A stretch of 64,000 nt of DNA from CAZVJA01 sp964626885 (lineage in GTDB: Bacteria; Planctomycetota; Planctomycetia; Planctomycetales; Planctomycetaceae): NCBI GenBank assembly GCA_964626885.1, contig CAZVJA010000004.1, positions 1 to 64,000 of the forward strand, in the 5' to 3' direction. The position numbers were made by a program, and so were the translations under genes. The notes under the pieces are model-generated. The model was given only the letters and a program-made list of their open reading frames with translations, was not told the DNA's origin and searched no databases. Shown here piece by piece: positions 37,188 to 45,989 of this stretch; within the stretch, counting starts at the first letter, position 1, and each line of letters starts with the position of its first letter.

Positions 37188-39698
37188 TCAATGGTTAAAC
37201 AGGAACTCCTTGGTATTCACCAGCGCCCAGAGGATGTCTTCATAGGCCACCTTCGGCGCGGCTTCATGCCGCTTGATATGCGCCAATGCGATCTGCAATT
37301 CTTCATTGTTTGGCTCGCGGGAATAGACCCAGCGATACAATTCCCGAATGCGCACATCATGCGGGCGGTCTTTCTCCGCCGATAACGTAGCCGCGCGCCC
37401 CGAAGCATTGGCAATCTTATCTTGCACCTCGCTGCTGTTGAGCAGATGCAAGCTTTGGGCCAAGTTCGCTTCCTGCGACCGTTCGCACTCACAGGCGGTA
37501 TCGGCCTGCGGCTGGCCGAAGACTTTGAGAAAATACGGAACGTTCGATGTATCGGGAAGCTGCAACGCCCGCGTACCGGCCGGCAGGCCGCTGTACGCTT
37601 GCGTGGTCGACGTTACCTGGTGGAAGGCATCGTACAGCGCCTCGGCGGAAAGCCGCTTCGGATAGTAGCGCGAGAAGTTCTGCTTGTCCTTCAAGTTGTA
37701 ATCGTTCGGCAGCGAACTGAGCTGATAAACCTGCGAGCGGCAGATCGTCCGCACAAGTTCCTTCAGATCAAAACCGCTGTCGATAAAGTGCTGCGCGAGG
37801 TTGTTCAGCAGTTCAGGATTTGTCGGTGGATTCGTCTCTCGCATGTCATCTTCCGGTTCGACGATCCCGCGGCTGAAGAAGTGCTTCCAATACCGGTTGA
37901 CGACCGACTTCGCAAAGAACGGGTTGTGCTTGTCCGACATCCAATCGGCCAACCAGACGCGAGGGTCGCGATCGCCCGGAATATCGAGCGGAGCAGCCCC
38001 CAAACCGGCCGGCTTGAGCGACTTGCCGCTACGTGGGTTCTTCGCTTCGGCCATGCCGTCGGTGCGGAAGAACCGATTATCCCGCGAACCAGCTGTCGGC
38101 TTCACCACCAGCGGCTTCTTTCCCACGCGGCTGAAAAACGCCGAGAAGCTGTAATAATCATCCTGACTCCATTTCTCGAAGGGATGATGGTGGCAGCGAG
38201 CACATTGAATCCGCAGCCCCAGGAAGAGCTGCGCCGTGTCTTCCACTTGCTCATTGATTTCATCAACCTCGCGATACCATGTCACCGCCGGATCAATAGT
38301 CGCATCTCCCGACGCGGTCATGATTTCGCGGACGAATCGATCGTAGGGTTTGTTTTCGTACAAGCTGTTCCAGATCCAGTCATAGAACGCAAATGTGCCA
38401 GCCTCGTCGTCGGCGCTTCGCTTCTTGTTGCGCAAAACCATGTTCCACTTGTTCGCGAAGTGATCCGCATAGGACGGAGAATCGATCAGCCGATCGATCA
38501 GCTTGTCCCGTTTGGCCGGGTCGGCATCAGCCAGAAATTCGCGAACCTGCTGTTCGGTCGGCAGCGTCCCAGTGATATCGACGCTCACGCGCCGTAAGAA
38601 CGTCGCATCGTCTGCCGGAGCAGACGGAGGAATTCCCAGCACCTTCAGCTTGTTGAAAACCGCAGCGTCCACGAGGTTCTTCGACTCGGGAATGTTGCCG
38701 ACGTCGGCCCCCAGCGGAACCGTGGCCCGGAACGTTGACACCTGCCCCTGATACCGCGCCATGATGGCGACTTCGCCCGCCAGACCGAGCGTCTTCACGA
38801 GCCCCGTGATCGACGCTTCCGCCATTTCATTGTCGTTCGGCTCGAAAAGCGCCATACGGGTGACGTCTTCGGTCGAGCCGTCGGTGTAGGTCGCGATGAC
38901 GGAAATCTGTTGTTGCGAATCGCGATCCATCACCCGGCCGGCGGGAACACATTCGATCTTTGCAACGGTCGGATCTTTGTCACTCCCGCGCGGCATTCCC
39001 TGCTCGATCCAGCGGTACAACATGCGATACTCATAGCTGCCGACTTCCATCCGCTTGCCGCCGCCGTGGGGAGAGCGTCCGATAGGCTTGGTCAGGATCA
39101 GACTATCACCGGGGGAAGAAGGAAACAGACGCCGGCCGCGCCCTTCCTTCACGAGGAACTCGTAATCGTCGTCCGGATAAAACCCCAACAACGACAGCTT
39201 GAAGCCGTTCTGTCCACTTGATTTCCCGTGACAGCCGCCGCTGTTGCATCCGAGCTTGGTAAAGATGGGAACGATTTGATTCTTGAAGTTGATCGGGATC
39301 TGATGTGCCACCCCTTCGACATGCACTACCACTTCGGTAGCAACGTCCTTCGGACCAACCACGCGGAGCTTCACATCGCCGTCCTTCAACGGCGTTACCA
39401 AGCCGGTGGCATCAATGGCGACGACGTCAGCCGGCTCGGCAGTGAATTTGACCTGCGGTGTCAGATCGCGGAACTGGCCGCTCGAATAGACTCCCGTGAC
39501 AAACAGCTGCTGCCGGGCATCACGGCCGCGAATCGTAACCGGCTTATCCCCCGGTGTCGGTTCGATTTTGAGGGATTTCAACTCGCCAGGATCGCCCAAG
39601 CCCTTCGGGGCAGCCGGCTCAGCCTGCAGCCGTGAAAACGACATCGTGTAGAGCGCGAGGGAAAGAAAAGCGACCAGGACTCGCGAGGAACAGGTCAT
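37188..39698 (-). CDS. DUF1549/DUF1553 protein with haem-type Cys motifs
   Basis: The 836-residue exported protein starts at ATG 39698 (MTCSSRVLVAFLSLALYTMS), with GGGAG upstream; an in-frame start at 39839 is not supported. Order: signal peptide, Ig-like Big_2-type domain (about 40-130), CNSGGCH (a C-x4-CH motif, 151-157) in the first planctomycete cytochrome-like block, a second Ig-like region (245-330), DUF1549 (about 340-540) with CARCHHHPF (CxxCH, 499-503), and DUF1553 (about 570-835). This family is abundant in planctomycetes and its substrate is unknown. It is co-oriented with the PPC and cytochrome/WD40 genes. Confidence 0.9.
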   Translation of the reverse strand: MTCSSRVLVAFLSLALYTMSFSRLQAEPAAPKGLGDPGELKSLKIEPTPGDKPVTIRGRDARQQLFVTGVYSSGQFRDLTPQVKFTAEPADVVAIDATGLVTPLKDGDVKLRVVGPKDVATEVVVHVEGVAHQIPINFKNQIVPIFTKLGCNSGGCHGKSSGQNGFKLSLLGFYPDDDYEFLVKEGRGRRLFPSSPGDSLILTKPIGRSPHGGGKRMEVGSYEYRMLYRWIEQGMPRGSDKDPTVAKIECVPAGRVMDRDSQQQISVIATYTDGSTEDVTRMALFEPNDNEMAEASITGLVKTLGLAGEVAIMARYQGQVSTFRATVPLGADVGNIPESKNLVDAAVFNKLKVLGIPPSAPADDATFLRRVSVDITGTLPTEQQVREFLADADPAKRDKLIDRLIDSPSYADHFANKWNMVLRNKKRSADDEAGTFAFYDWIWNSLYENKPYDRFVREIMTASGDATIDPAVTWYREVDEINEQVEDTAQLFLGLRIQCARCHHHPFEKWSQDDYYSFSAFFSRVGKKPLVVKPTAGSRDNRFFRTDGMAEAKNPRSGKSLKPAGLGAAPLDIPGDRDPRVWLADWMSDKHNPFFAKSVVNRYWKHFFSRGIVEPEDDMRETNPPTNPELLNNLAQHFIDSGFDLKELVRTICRSQVYQLSSLPNDYNLKDKQNFSRYYPKRLSAEALYDAFHQVTSTTQAYSGLPAGTRALQLPDTSNVPYFLKVFGQPQADTACECERSQEANLAQSLHLLNSSEVQDKIANASGRAATLSAEKDRPHDVRIRELYRWVYSREPNNEELQIALAHIKRHEAAPKVAYEDILWALVNTKEFLFNH

Positions 39699-40024
39699 TC
39701 CGTATCTCCCGTTTTTGGGGGCGTGAGTCAAAGGTAGGTCTGGTCCGGCGGGGTTCCGTCCGGTCTTGCCGACCCGGGTGGGGTGGTGGGTCGGCGTCGG
39801 TGTGTAACAATTCCACATTACAGAGTGCTCGGCATCCATCGTCCAGCCTCGAATTCGATCAAACGAAGGCCGGCGACATCACCTAACTCTCTATCATATC
39901 AGCATATCAATCACTAATGATGGATGCAATTGGGCATCGGGAAAAACAGATCAACAATCGCCAGGATATTTATGGCCCACCAGCGTTTTTCCGGCCACTT
40001 ACGGCCTGAGCCCCGCCCCCCAGC
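39699..40024 (-). other. Intergenic region between cytochrome oxidase subunit gene and DUF1549 gene
   Basis: The 326 bases hold no convincing gene. An A+T-rich stretch lies at about 39885-39970 (TATCATATCAGCATATC). The DUF1549 gene promoter is expected here (minus strand), as is the end of the cytochrome oxidase transcript. Confidence 0.5.
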
Positions 40025-40591
40025 CTAGCGCACCACGATCATAAAGACAGCCAGGATCGCCAGCCAGATCACCCCCAGCAGGTGCCAAAACCACGCACAG
40101 ACCAGTACGCCCCAATAATACTCGTGGTCGTAACGGTCCTCGCAGCCCCTGAGCATGACGAACACCAGCACCATCAGCGCGACGGCCACATGCAAAGCGT
40201 GCAGGGCCGCGATCACAAATACGAACGGGCGGACCCCCGTCTCCGCTTCGGTTGGGTTCTGCCCTTGCGATAGCCACCACAACCCATAGCTTTGGACCGA
40301 CACGAACAGCGTCGCGAGCGTGAGCGCGGTGGCAAGCGCCTGTCGAAGCAACCTTTGCTTTTCGCGCCGCACCCCCTGCACAGCCAGATGAAGCGCTACA
40401 CTGCACAAGCCCAGCAGCACACTGCTTGCGTAAAACAGGGGCGGAAACCGAACCTCTTCCGGAACAGCTGGCGTGCGTCCAAACTGAATCAAGAGTTTGG
40501 CTCCCGCACCCGCTGTGGCGAACACCAGTAGCGAGACGGCAAACAGCCGGAGAACGAATTCACCCTGCGTGCGGCTTCGCGAGTGGATCAC
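40025..40591 (-). CDS. Cytochrome c oxidase subunit III (haem-copper oxidase)
   Basis: The 188-residue integral membrane protein has about five hydrophobic helices and the subunit III C-terminal pattern (ALHALHVAVALMVLV, then YYWGVLVCAWFWHLLGVIWLAI). Subunit III stabilises the catalytic subunit of the terminal oxidase in the inner membrane. The GTG start at 40591 has GAGGG nine bases upstream. No coxA or coxB is adjacent, so it may be a stray or accessory subunit, or its complex is encoded elsewhere. It lies 134 bases after the suf cluster. Confidence 0.88.
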   Translation of the reverse strand: MIHSRSRTQGEFVLRLFAVSLLVFATAGAGAKLLIQFGRTPAVPEEVRFPPLFYASSVLLGLCSVALHLAVQGVRREKQRLLRQALATALTLATLFVSVQSYGLWWLSQGQNPTEAETGVRPFVFVIAALHALHVAVALMVLVFVMLRGCEDRYDHEYYWGVLVCAWFWHLLGVIWLAILAVFMIVVR

Positions 40592-40725
40592 AATAGCGCG
40601 CCCTCAATATCTGCGCTGCGAGAATCATTGCCCACCGCAAAAAGACAAAAGAACGCACATCGGCGAGCCGCACAAGCCTGTGGACCATGCACACGGCATC
40701 AGGTCTTTGTGAAGTTTGTGGTATA

Positions 40726-41127
40726 TCAAAAAATGCCGAGCTGGTCGCGGGCTTCGTCAGTCATGCGAGCCGGTGTCCACGGGGGAGACATCACGAGCCG
40801 GATTTCCGCTTCCGACACATCCGCCAGTTTCTCGAGTGCCATCTTTGCTTGCTGAATAATCTGCGGCCCGGCAGGACAAGCCGGACTCGTCAGTGTCATT
40901 TGCACGGTGACTTTTGAGTCGACCTTGTCGACATCATACACCAACCCCAAATCGACGATATTGATCATCAACTCCGGATCGACGACATCGCGAAGCGCGT
41001 CGATCAGCTTCGTGTCCTCCGCCGAGGGAGTTTCGACGACTGGTGCCGATTCCAACGGAGGATCTACGTCCAACCGGTCGGCCTGCTGCTGATTACCCTG
41101 TGCCTGTTCAGGTTCGCGGTCGGACAT
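40726..41127 (-). CDS. sufT: SufT/MIP18-family Fe-S assembly protein
   Basis: The 133-residue protein starts at ATG 41127, with GGAGGG upstream inside the end of the Rieske gene. The DUF59 domain is clear: DPELMINIVDLGLVYDVDK, then TSPACPAGPQI with the conserved Cys, and EIRLVMSPPWTPARMTD at the end. SufT helps mature Fe-S proteins, usually under high Fe-S demand. It overlaps the Rieske gene by 20 bases and belongs to the suf cluster. The N-terminal Gln/Glu-rich extension is probably disordered. Confidence 0.9.
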   Translation of the reverse strand: MSDREPEQAQGNQQQADRLDVDPPLESAPVVETPSAEDTKLIDALRDVVDPELMINIVDLGLVYDVDKVDSKVTVQMTLTSPACPAGPQIIQQAKMALEKLADVSEAEIRLVMSPPWTPARMTDEARDQLGIF

Positions 41128-41422
41128 AAATCCCTCCGTCGCGGATTTGCACTTCAAACGTTTCGACCGGCTCGGTGGCTGGCATGCAGAGGGGCCGGCC
41201 GGTTCTCACGTCGAACCGAGCCCCATGCCGCGGACAGGTGATCTCGTTTCCGGCGAACGGGCCGTTCGTGAGAGGCTGGCCGTCGTGTGTGCAGACGTCT
41301 TCGATTGCGTAAAACTCATCGCCGACGCGCAGCAACAACGCAGGAACCTCATCGACAACGATCGACTTCCTCCCCCCCGGAGAAATTTCATCGACGGAGG
41401 CGACGCGTTCGAACTCAGCCAT
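41108..41422 (-). CDS. Small Rieske-type [2Fe-2S] ferredoxin of the suf cluster
   Basis: The 104-residue protein has both Rieske motifs: CTHDGQPL and CPRHGARFD. ATG 41422 is preferred, although the ribosome site is weak and earlier GTG/TTG codons exist. Small Rieske ferredoxins are regular members of suf clusters in Actinobacteria and planctomycetes, where they may supply electrons or protect cluster assembly. It starts nine bases after sufD and overlaps sufT. Confidence 0.92.
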   Translation of the reverse strand: MAEFERVASVDEISPGGRKSIVVDEVPALLLRVGDEFYAIEDVCTHDGQPLTNGPFAGNEITCPRHGARFDVRTGRPLCMPATEPVETFEVQIRDGGIYVRPRT

Positions 41423-41430
41423 GACCACAC

Positions 41431-42759
41431 TCAATCCCCAATGCCGAGTTTCCGTTCTACGGCTTGGCTGAGCGTCTCGCGGACCACCTCAACCGGGATG
41501 CGGTCGTAGACCGAGTGGAAGAACCCTTCAACGATCATGTGCATCGCCTCGAACCGCGCCATTCCGCGGCTCATGCAATAGAAGACCTGTTCTTCATCGA
41601 CCTGGCCGGCCGTCGCGCCATGCGTGCAACGAACGTCGTCCGTTTCGATCTCCAGGCCAGGAATCGAATCCGCGCGGCTGGTCGGGCTGAGCAGCAATGC
41701 ATCACACCTCTGATAGCCATCGGTCCGCAGGGCCTCCGGCTCGACTCGAATCATCCCGCGCCAGACAACCCGCGCTCGATCGCGGAGCACCTCTTTGTAC
41801 AAGAGGTCGCTTCGCGTATCTGGTGCATTGTGGCTTTGCTGCGTGTAGTACGAAATCAGCTGTCGATCGGTGGCGAAGGTCACGCCGTTGACCTGCGCTT
41901 CAGCCCCGCGCCCGTCGAGTGAAACATCCTGGTGAATATGGGCCAGCCGCGCGCCCAAACCGCCAACGGTCCATTGCAGGCGGCCGTCCCGTTCGACGCT
42001 CCCCGCTTGATGGGCGAAGTGATAGACCTTCTCGTTCCAATTCTGCAACTGAACGTATCTCAGCGATGCGCCGGGCCCGATCAGAAGCTCGACGGCACCG
42101 ACATGCAACCCGGCTGCGTCCGCATTGGCAGATACCGTTTCCTCCAGCAACGCGGCGGAAGCTCCGTCCTCCAACACAACTAATGTGTGGCTGAAATCAG
42201 CGGCCCCGGCCTCAGACAAGCCGATCAGGCTGTGCAACGGCTCTTCGATCGTCACGCCGCGCGGAACATATAGCACCGTTCCACCAGTCCAGAAGGCCGC
42301 GTGCCAGGCGGAGAAGCGGTCCTTTCCCGGCCGCACTCCGCGCGTCAACAGATGAGGTTCCAGCAGGTTTCGATGTTCACGGACAAGCGCCGAAAGATCG
42401 CCGAAGAGCACTCCCTTCTTCGCCAGCGAACCCTCCACCACGGAACGCGTCATAGTGCCATCGACATGTGCGACGTTCCCGGCGAACTGAGTGCGACCGG
42501 CAAGCAGTGTGTCGAACTGAGCTGCCGCAGCTGACTGCATGCGGATTGTGTACTTCTCGGGCTGGAATGCGCGAAGCTCGACCCGCTTCCACTCTTCGGG
42601 GTCGAGCGGAACCGCAAGCTTCTCCTCGTAGATGTCGAACGCCTGGCGCCGCAAATCGACGACCCATCCCGGATCGTCGCGCCCTTCAAGAAAGGCCTCG
42701 AACGTTGCCCGGTCATAACCTGCCGCGGCAGGCGCGGCCATAGAAGAGATTGAATTCAT
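41431..42759 (-). CDS. sufD: Fe-S cluster assembly protein SufD
   Basis: The 442-residue protein has the SufBD core beta-helix and the C-terminal helical segment (VDEEQVFYCMSRGMARFEAMHMIVEGF). ATG 42759 is chosen; a GTG three codons upstream overlaps the sufB stop by four bases and is also possible. SufD forms the SufBC2D scaffold complex with SufB and SufC. Compared with SufB it lacks the extra N-terminal region. Confidence 0.93.
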   Translation of the reverse strand: MNSISSMAAPAAAGYDRATFEAFLEGRDDPGWVVDLRRQAFDIYEEKLAVPLDPEEWKRVELRAFQPEKYTIRMQSAAAAQFDTLLAGRTQFAGNVAHVDGTMTRSVVEGSLAKKGVLFGDLSALVREHRNLLEPHLLTRGVRPGKDRFSAWHAAFWTGGTVLYVPRGVTIEEPLHSLIGLSEAGAADFSHTLVVLEDGASAALLEETVSANADAAGLHVGAVELLIGPGASLRYVQLQNWNEKVYHFAHQAGSVERDGRLQWTVGGLGARLAHIHQDVSLDGRGAEAQVNGVTFATDRQLISYYTQQSHNAPDTRSDLLYKEVLRDRARVVWRGMIRVEPEALRTDGYQRCDALLLSPTSRADSIPGLEIETDDVRCTHGATAGQVDEEQVFYCMSRGMARFEAMHMIVEGFFHSVYDRIPVEVVRETLSQAVERKLGIGD

Positions 42760-42764
42760 GGTGC

Positions 42765-44189
42765 TCACCCGACCGAGCCTTCCATCTGCAGCTCGATCAG
42801 CCGGTTCATCTCCACCGCGTATTCCATCGGCAATTCTTTGACGAGCGGCTCAATAAACCCGGTGACGATCATCGAGGACGCTTCGGCTTCGCTTAAGCCC
42901 CGGCTCATAAGATAGAACAACTGCTCTTCCGCGATCTTTGAGACGCTCGCCTCATGTTCGACCGCGACCTTCTCTTCTTCGACTTCGATATACGGATAGG
43001 TATCGCTGCGGCTGTGAGAATCGAGAATCAGCGCGTCGCAAACGACGTTCGACTTGCATCCCTCGGCCCCCTTGTTCACCCGCACGAGCCCGCGATAACT
43101 CGATCGGCCCCCCCCTTTTGAGATGCTCTTCGAGATGATGCGGCTTGATGTGTTGGGAGCACAATGCACCATTTTCGCGCCGGCATCCTGATGCTGTCCT
43201 TTGTTCGCAAACGCGATCGACAACGTTTCGCCCCGCGCGCCCGGCTCCATCAGGTAGATCGCGGGGTACTTCATCGTCAATTGCGATCCGAGGTTCCCGT
43301 CAACCCACTCCATCAAAGAGTCGCCGTACGCCATCGCACGCTTGGTGACGAGGTTGTAGACATTGGCCGACCAGTTCTGGATCGTGGTGTAGCGGCACCG
43401 AGCTCCGCGCTTAACAATAATCTCGACGACGGCGGAATGCAGACTTTCCGAGCTGTACGTCGGCGCGGTGCAACCTTCCACGTAATGGACCGAGGCCCCT
43501 TCGTCGACGATGATCAGTGTTCGCTCGAACTGCCCCATGTTCTCGGAATTGATACGGAAGTAGGCCTGCAGAGGGAAGTCGATCGCCACCCCCGGCGGCA
43601 CATAGATGAATGACCCCCCCGACCAGACCGCCGAGTTGAGAGCGGCGAATTTGTTGTCGAACGAGGGAATCACCGTACCAAAGTATTCACGGAACAACTC
43701 CGGATGCTCGCGCAGAGCCGAATCGGTATCGGTGAATATCACCCCTTTCTCTTCCAAGTCTCCTTTAAGGCTGCCGTACACGACTTCCGATTCGTATTGC
43801 GCTTTGACGCCCGCGAGATATTTTTTCTCCGCCTCGGGAATGCCCAGACGATCGTAAGTGCGACGGATATCTTCGGGAACATCCGCCCAATCCTTTTCCT
43901 GACGATCCGAAGCACGGACGTAATAGTAGATATCCTGGAAATCGAGGTGCGATAGATCGCCCCCCCAATTCGGCATCGGCTTTTGAAAGAAGATATCGAG
44001 CGCCTGCAAACGGAACTCGGTCATCCATTCCGGCTCATTTTTCAGTGCCGAAATCTGGCGAACGATATCAACGTCGAGCCCTTTGCGGCTGCGGAAGACG
44101 TATCGATCGGTCGGATCGTGAAAACCATACTGGTACTCACCGACGCCAACATCTGTTTTCGATTCGGTAGCGTTAAGTTCCGTAGCCAC
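42765..44189 (-). CDS. sufB: Fe-S cluster assembly protein SufB
   Basis: The 474-residue protein starts at GTG 44189 (residues ATELNATES), with AGGA upstream; an earlier start at 44222 is not supported. It shows the SufB segments FHDPTDRYVFRSRKGL, YVEGCTAPTYSSESLHSAVVE (shown in part) with the scaffold Cys, and AEEQLFYLMSRGLSEAEA. SufB is the scaffold on which clusters form with SufC and SufD. Confidence 0.95.
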   Translation of the reverse strand: MATELNATESKTDVGVGEYQYGFHDPTDRYVFRSRKGLDVDIVRQISALKNEPEWMTEFRLQALDIFFQKPMPNWGGDLSHLDFQDIYYYVRASDRQEKDWADVPEDIRRTYDRLGIPEAEKKYLAGVKAQYESEVVYGSLKGDLEEKGVIFTDTDSALREHPELFREYFGTVIPSFDNKFAALNSAVWSGGSFIYVPPGVAIDFPLQAYFRINSENMGQFERTLIIVDEGASVHYVEGCTAPTYSSESLHSAVVEIIVKRGARCRYTTIQNWSANVYNLVTKRAMAYGDSLMEWVDGNLGSQLTMKYPAIYLMEPGARGETLSIAFANKGQHQDAGAKMVHCAPNTSSRIISKSISKGGGRSSYRGLVRVNKGAEGCKSNVVCDALILDSHSRSDTYPYIEVEEEKVAVEHEASVSKIAEEQLFYLMSRGLSEAEASSMIVTGFIEPLVKELPMEYAVEMNRLIELQMEGSVG

Positions 44190-44336
44190 AATCCTGATCC
44201 TCTCCGAGGCAGACCAAAGCACGGCCCGTTCTGCGGTTAATGAAAACTAGTCGCTCCAACATCGGCAGTAACGATCAGCGGGGATGCTTAAGGCATTTAA
44301 CTCAAAACACCATGACGCACCGCGGAACTTGGCTGA

Positions 44337-45152
44337 TTAATTTGCAGCAACCACTTCGGCTACCGGCTTCTCTTCAGCAGCCACATCAGGATGCCGCTCC
44401 CGAACGGCCGTATATCCGTGCGCATGCAGCTCATGCGCCAAGGATGCGTCGCCGGTTTCGACAATCCTTCCCGCCAGCATGACGTGTGTGAACTGCGGAC
44501 GGTTGAATTCCAGCAGGCGTTCGTGATGCGTAATAATCAACACTCCCATGTCCGGTCCGGAGAGGCGACTGAGCCCTTCGCTCACGACCCTCACCGCGTC
44601 ACTGTCTAGCCCGCTGTCGGTCTCATCGAGCAACGCGAACTTGGGCTTGAGCATCGCCAACTGCAGGATCTCCATGCGTTTCTTCTCGCCCCCCGAGAAG
44701 CCGTCGTTCAAGTAACGGCGGGCAAAGTCGCTTTCCATCCCCAAATCGTCCATCAAACCGCGCAGCTCCTTGCGGAAATCCCGCATCCCGATCAACTCTT
44801 CACCTTCTTTGCGGCTGGGATTTCGAACATTCGAAACCGCATGCCGCAGAAAATCGGCCACCTTGACCCCCGGGATCGTCACCGGATACTGAAACGCCAA
44901 GAACATTCCCAGCCGTGCACGCTCGTTCGGATCGAGTTCCAACAAGTCGGTTCCATCGAGCGACACGCGACCACCGGTGACTTCATAGCGCGGGTGCCCG
45001 GCTAATGCATAGGCCAGCGTGCTCTTACCGGAACCGTTCGGTCCCATCAGGGCATGAATCTCTCCCGTGTGGATCTCAAGATTCACTCCTTTCAGGATCG
45101 GAGCACCGGCCACCGCCACATGCAAGTCTTCAATCTTCAGAATGCTGGTCAT
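44337..45152 (-). CDS. sufC: SufC ATPase of the Fe-S assembly complex
   Basis: The 271-residue ABC-type ATPase has Walker A (GPNGSGKST), the signature FSGGEKKRMEILQ and Walker B with ALLDETDSGLD, which is the SufC-specific form. ATG 45152 is taken (MTSILKIEDLHV). The C-terminus has an unusual Ala/Val/Glu-rich tail. It drives conformational change of SufBC2D. It is 147 bases upstream of sufB and 125 bases downstream of nuoB. Confidence 0.95.
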   Translation of the reverse strand: MTSILKIEDLHVAVAGAPILKGVNLEIHTGEIHALMGPNGSGKSTLAYALAGHPRYEVTGGRVSLDGTDLLELDPNERARLGMFLAFQYPVTIPGVKVADFLRHAVSNVRNPSRKEGEELIGMRDFRKELRGLMDDLGMESDFARRYLNDGFSGGEKKRMEILQLAMLKPKFALLDETDSGLDSDAVRVVSEGLSRLSGPDMGVLIITHHERLLEFNRPQFTHVMLAGRIVETGDASLAHELHAHGYTAVRERHPDVAAEEKPVAEVVAAN

Positions 45153-45277
45153 GATCCCCAATCAAATTCACAAGGCGAGTCAAGCGATATCGCCAATTCA
45201 GAATTCAAACCTTCTAACTCAACACGCACTCAGCACAACAGAAAACTACTTCTTCATTGGTCGGAAAGGCTTCCGCA

Positions 45278-45829
45278 TCAAATGCTTGCCAGTTCTTCAA
45301 CCGCCGCGTAGCCGCTGTGATGCGGAACCGGCAGTACTTCAGCGCTTCCTCTCGTAATTCGCTTGGCTTTGATCTTGTCTTGGATTCGCATGATCCCTTC
45401 GAGCAGCGCTTCCGGCCGGGGAGGACAACCCGGAACGTACACATCGACCGGGACGACCAAATCCACCCCCTTCACGACGTGGTATCCCCATTTGAAGTAG
45501 GGACCGCCACCAACCGTACAAGCCCCCATGGCGATCACATACTTAGGATCAGGCATCTGCTCGTACAACCGGCGAACACGGCTGGCCATCTTGAACGTCA
45601 CCGTACCGGCGACGATCATCAGATCCGCCTGGCGAGGAGTGGCGCGAAACGCGCCAGCCCCAAACCGATCGAGATCGTACCGGCTGGCACCGGTCGCCAT
45701 CATCTCAATCGCGCAACAGGCCAATCCGAACGTCATCGGCCAGACGCTCGACTGACGCGCCCAATTCATCGCCTGCTCAAGCGTCGTCGTAATGACGTTT
45801 TCCTCGAACCGTCCTTCAATCCAACTCAT
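45278..45829 (-). CDS. nuoB: NADH-quinone oxidoreductase subunit B
   Basis: The 183-residue protein has the cluster N2 ligands: GLACCAIEMM, then GACTVGGGPYF and VPGCPPRPEALLEG. It would carry the last Fe-S cluster before quinone in complex I, at the membrane interface. No other nuo gene flanks it; it lies between sufR and sufC in the same orientation. A lone nuoB could be a duplicate or part of a dispersed complex I, and its expression would follow the suf control region. The N-terminus has a short acidic lead. Confidence 0.94.
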   Translation of the reverse strand: MSWIEGRFEENVITTTLEQAMNWARQSSVWPMTFGLACCAIEMMATGASRYDLDRFGAGAFRATPRQADLMIVAGTVTFKMASRVRRLYEQMPDPKYVIAMGACTVGGGPYFKWGYHVVKGVDLVVPVDVYVPGCPPRPEALLEGIMRIQDKIKAKRITRGSAEVLPVPHHSGYAAVEELASI

Positions 45830-45930
45830 GGTTTCGATCCATCCCTTTCAAGGCTGCCACCCAGTCGCCCGTCAAAATTCCTCTTGCGGCGACCTATCGC
45901 CGCGAATGATGCCACTCTAGCAACAATACT

Positions 45931-45943
45931 GATTGATTCAATC
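45931..45943. promoter_or_regulatory. Palindrome upstream of nuoB, candidate operator
   Basis: A perfect 13-base palindrome GATTGA-T-TCAATC sits 102 bases upstream of the nuoB start and 47 bases beyond the sufR stop. A hairpin TTGCGGCGA/TCGCCGCGA (45884-45905) follows in the leader. The palindrome could be an operator for SufR or another regulator; no known consensus was matched. Confidence 0.35.
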
Positions 45944-45989
45944 GACCCCAAGGCATTGAACCCCGCGGGTCGGTACATCAAACCTGCTT

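Noticed and set aside
37422..38597. 391-codon plus-strand open frame opposite the DUF1549 gene
   Set aside because: It is antisense to a clear conserved coding sequence, has no ribosome site and no family resemblance; long antisense frames are expected in a G+C-rich genome.
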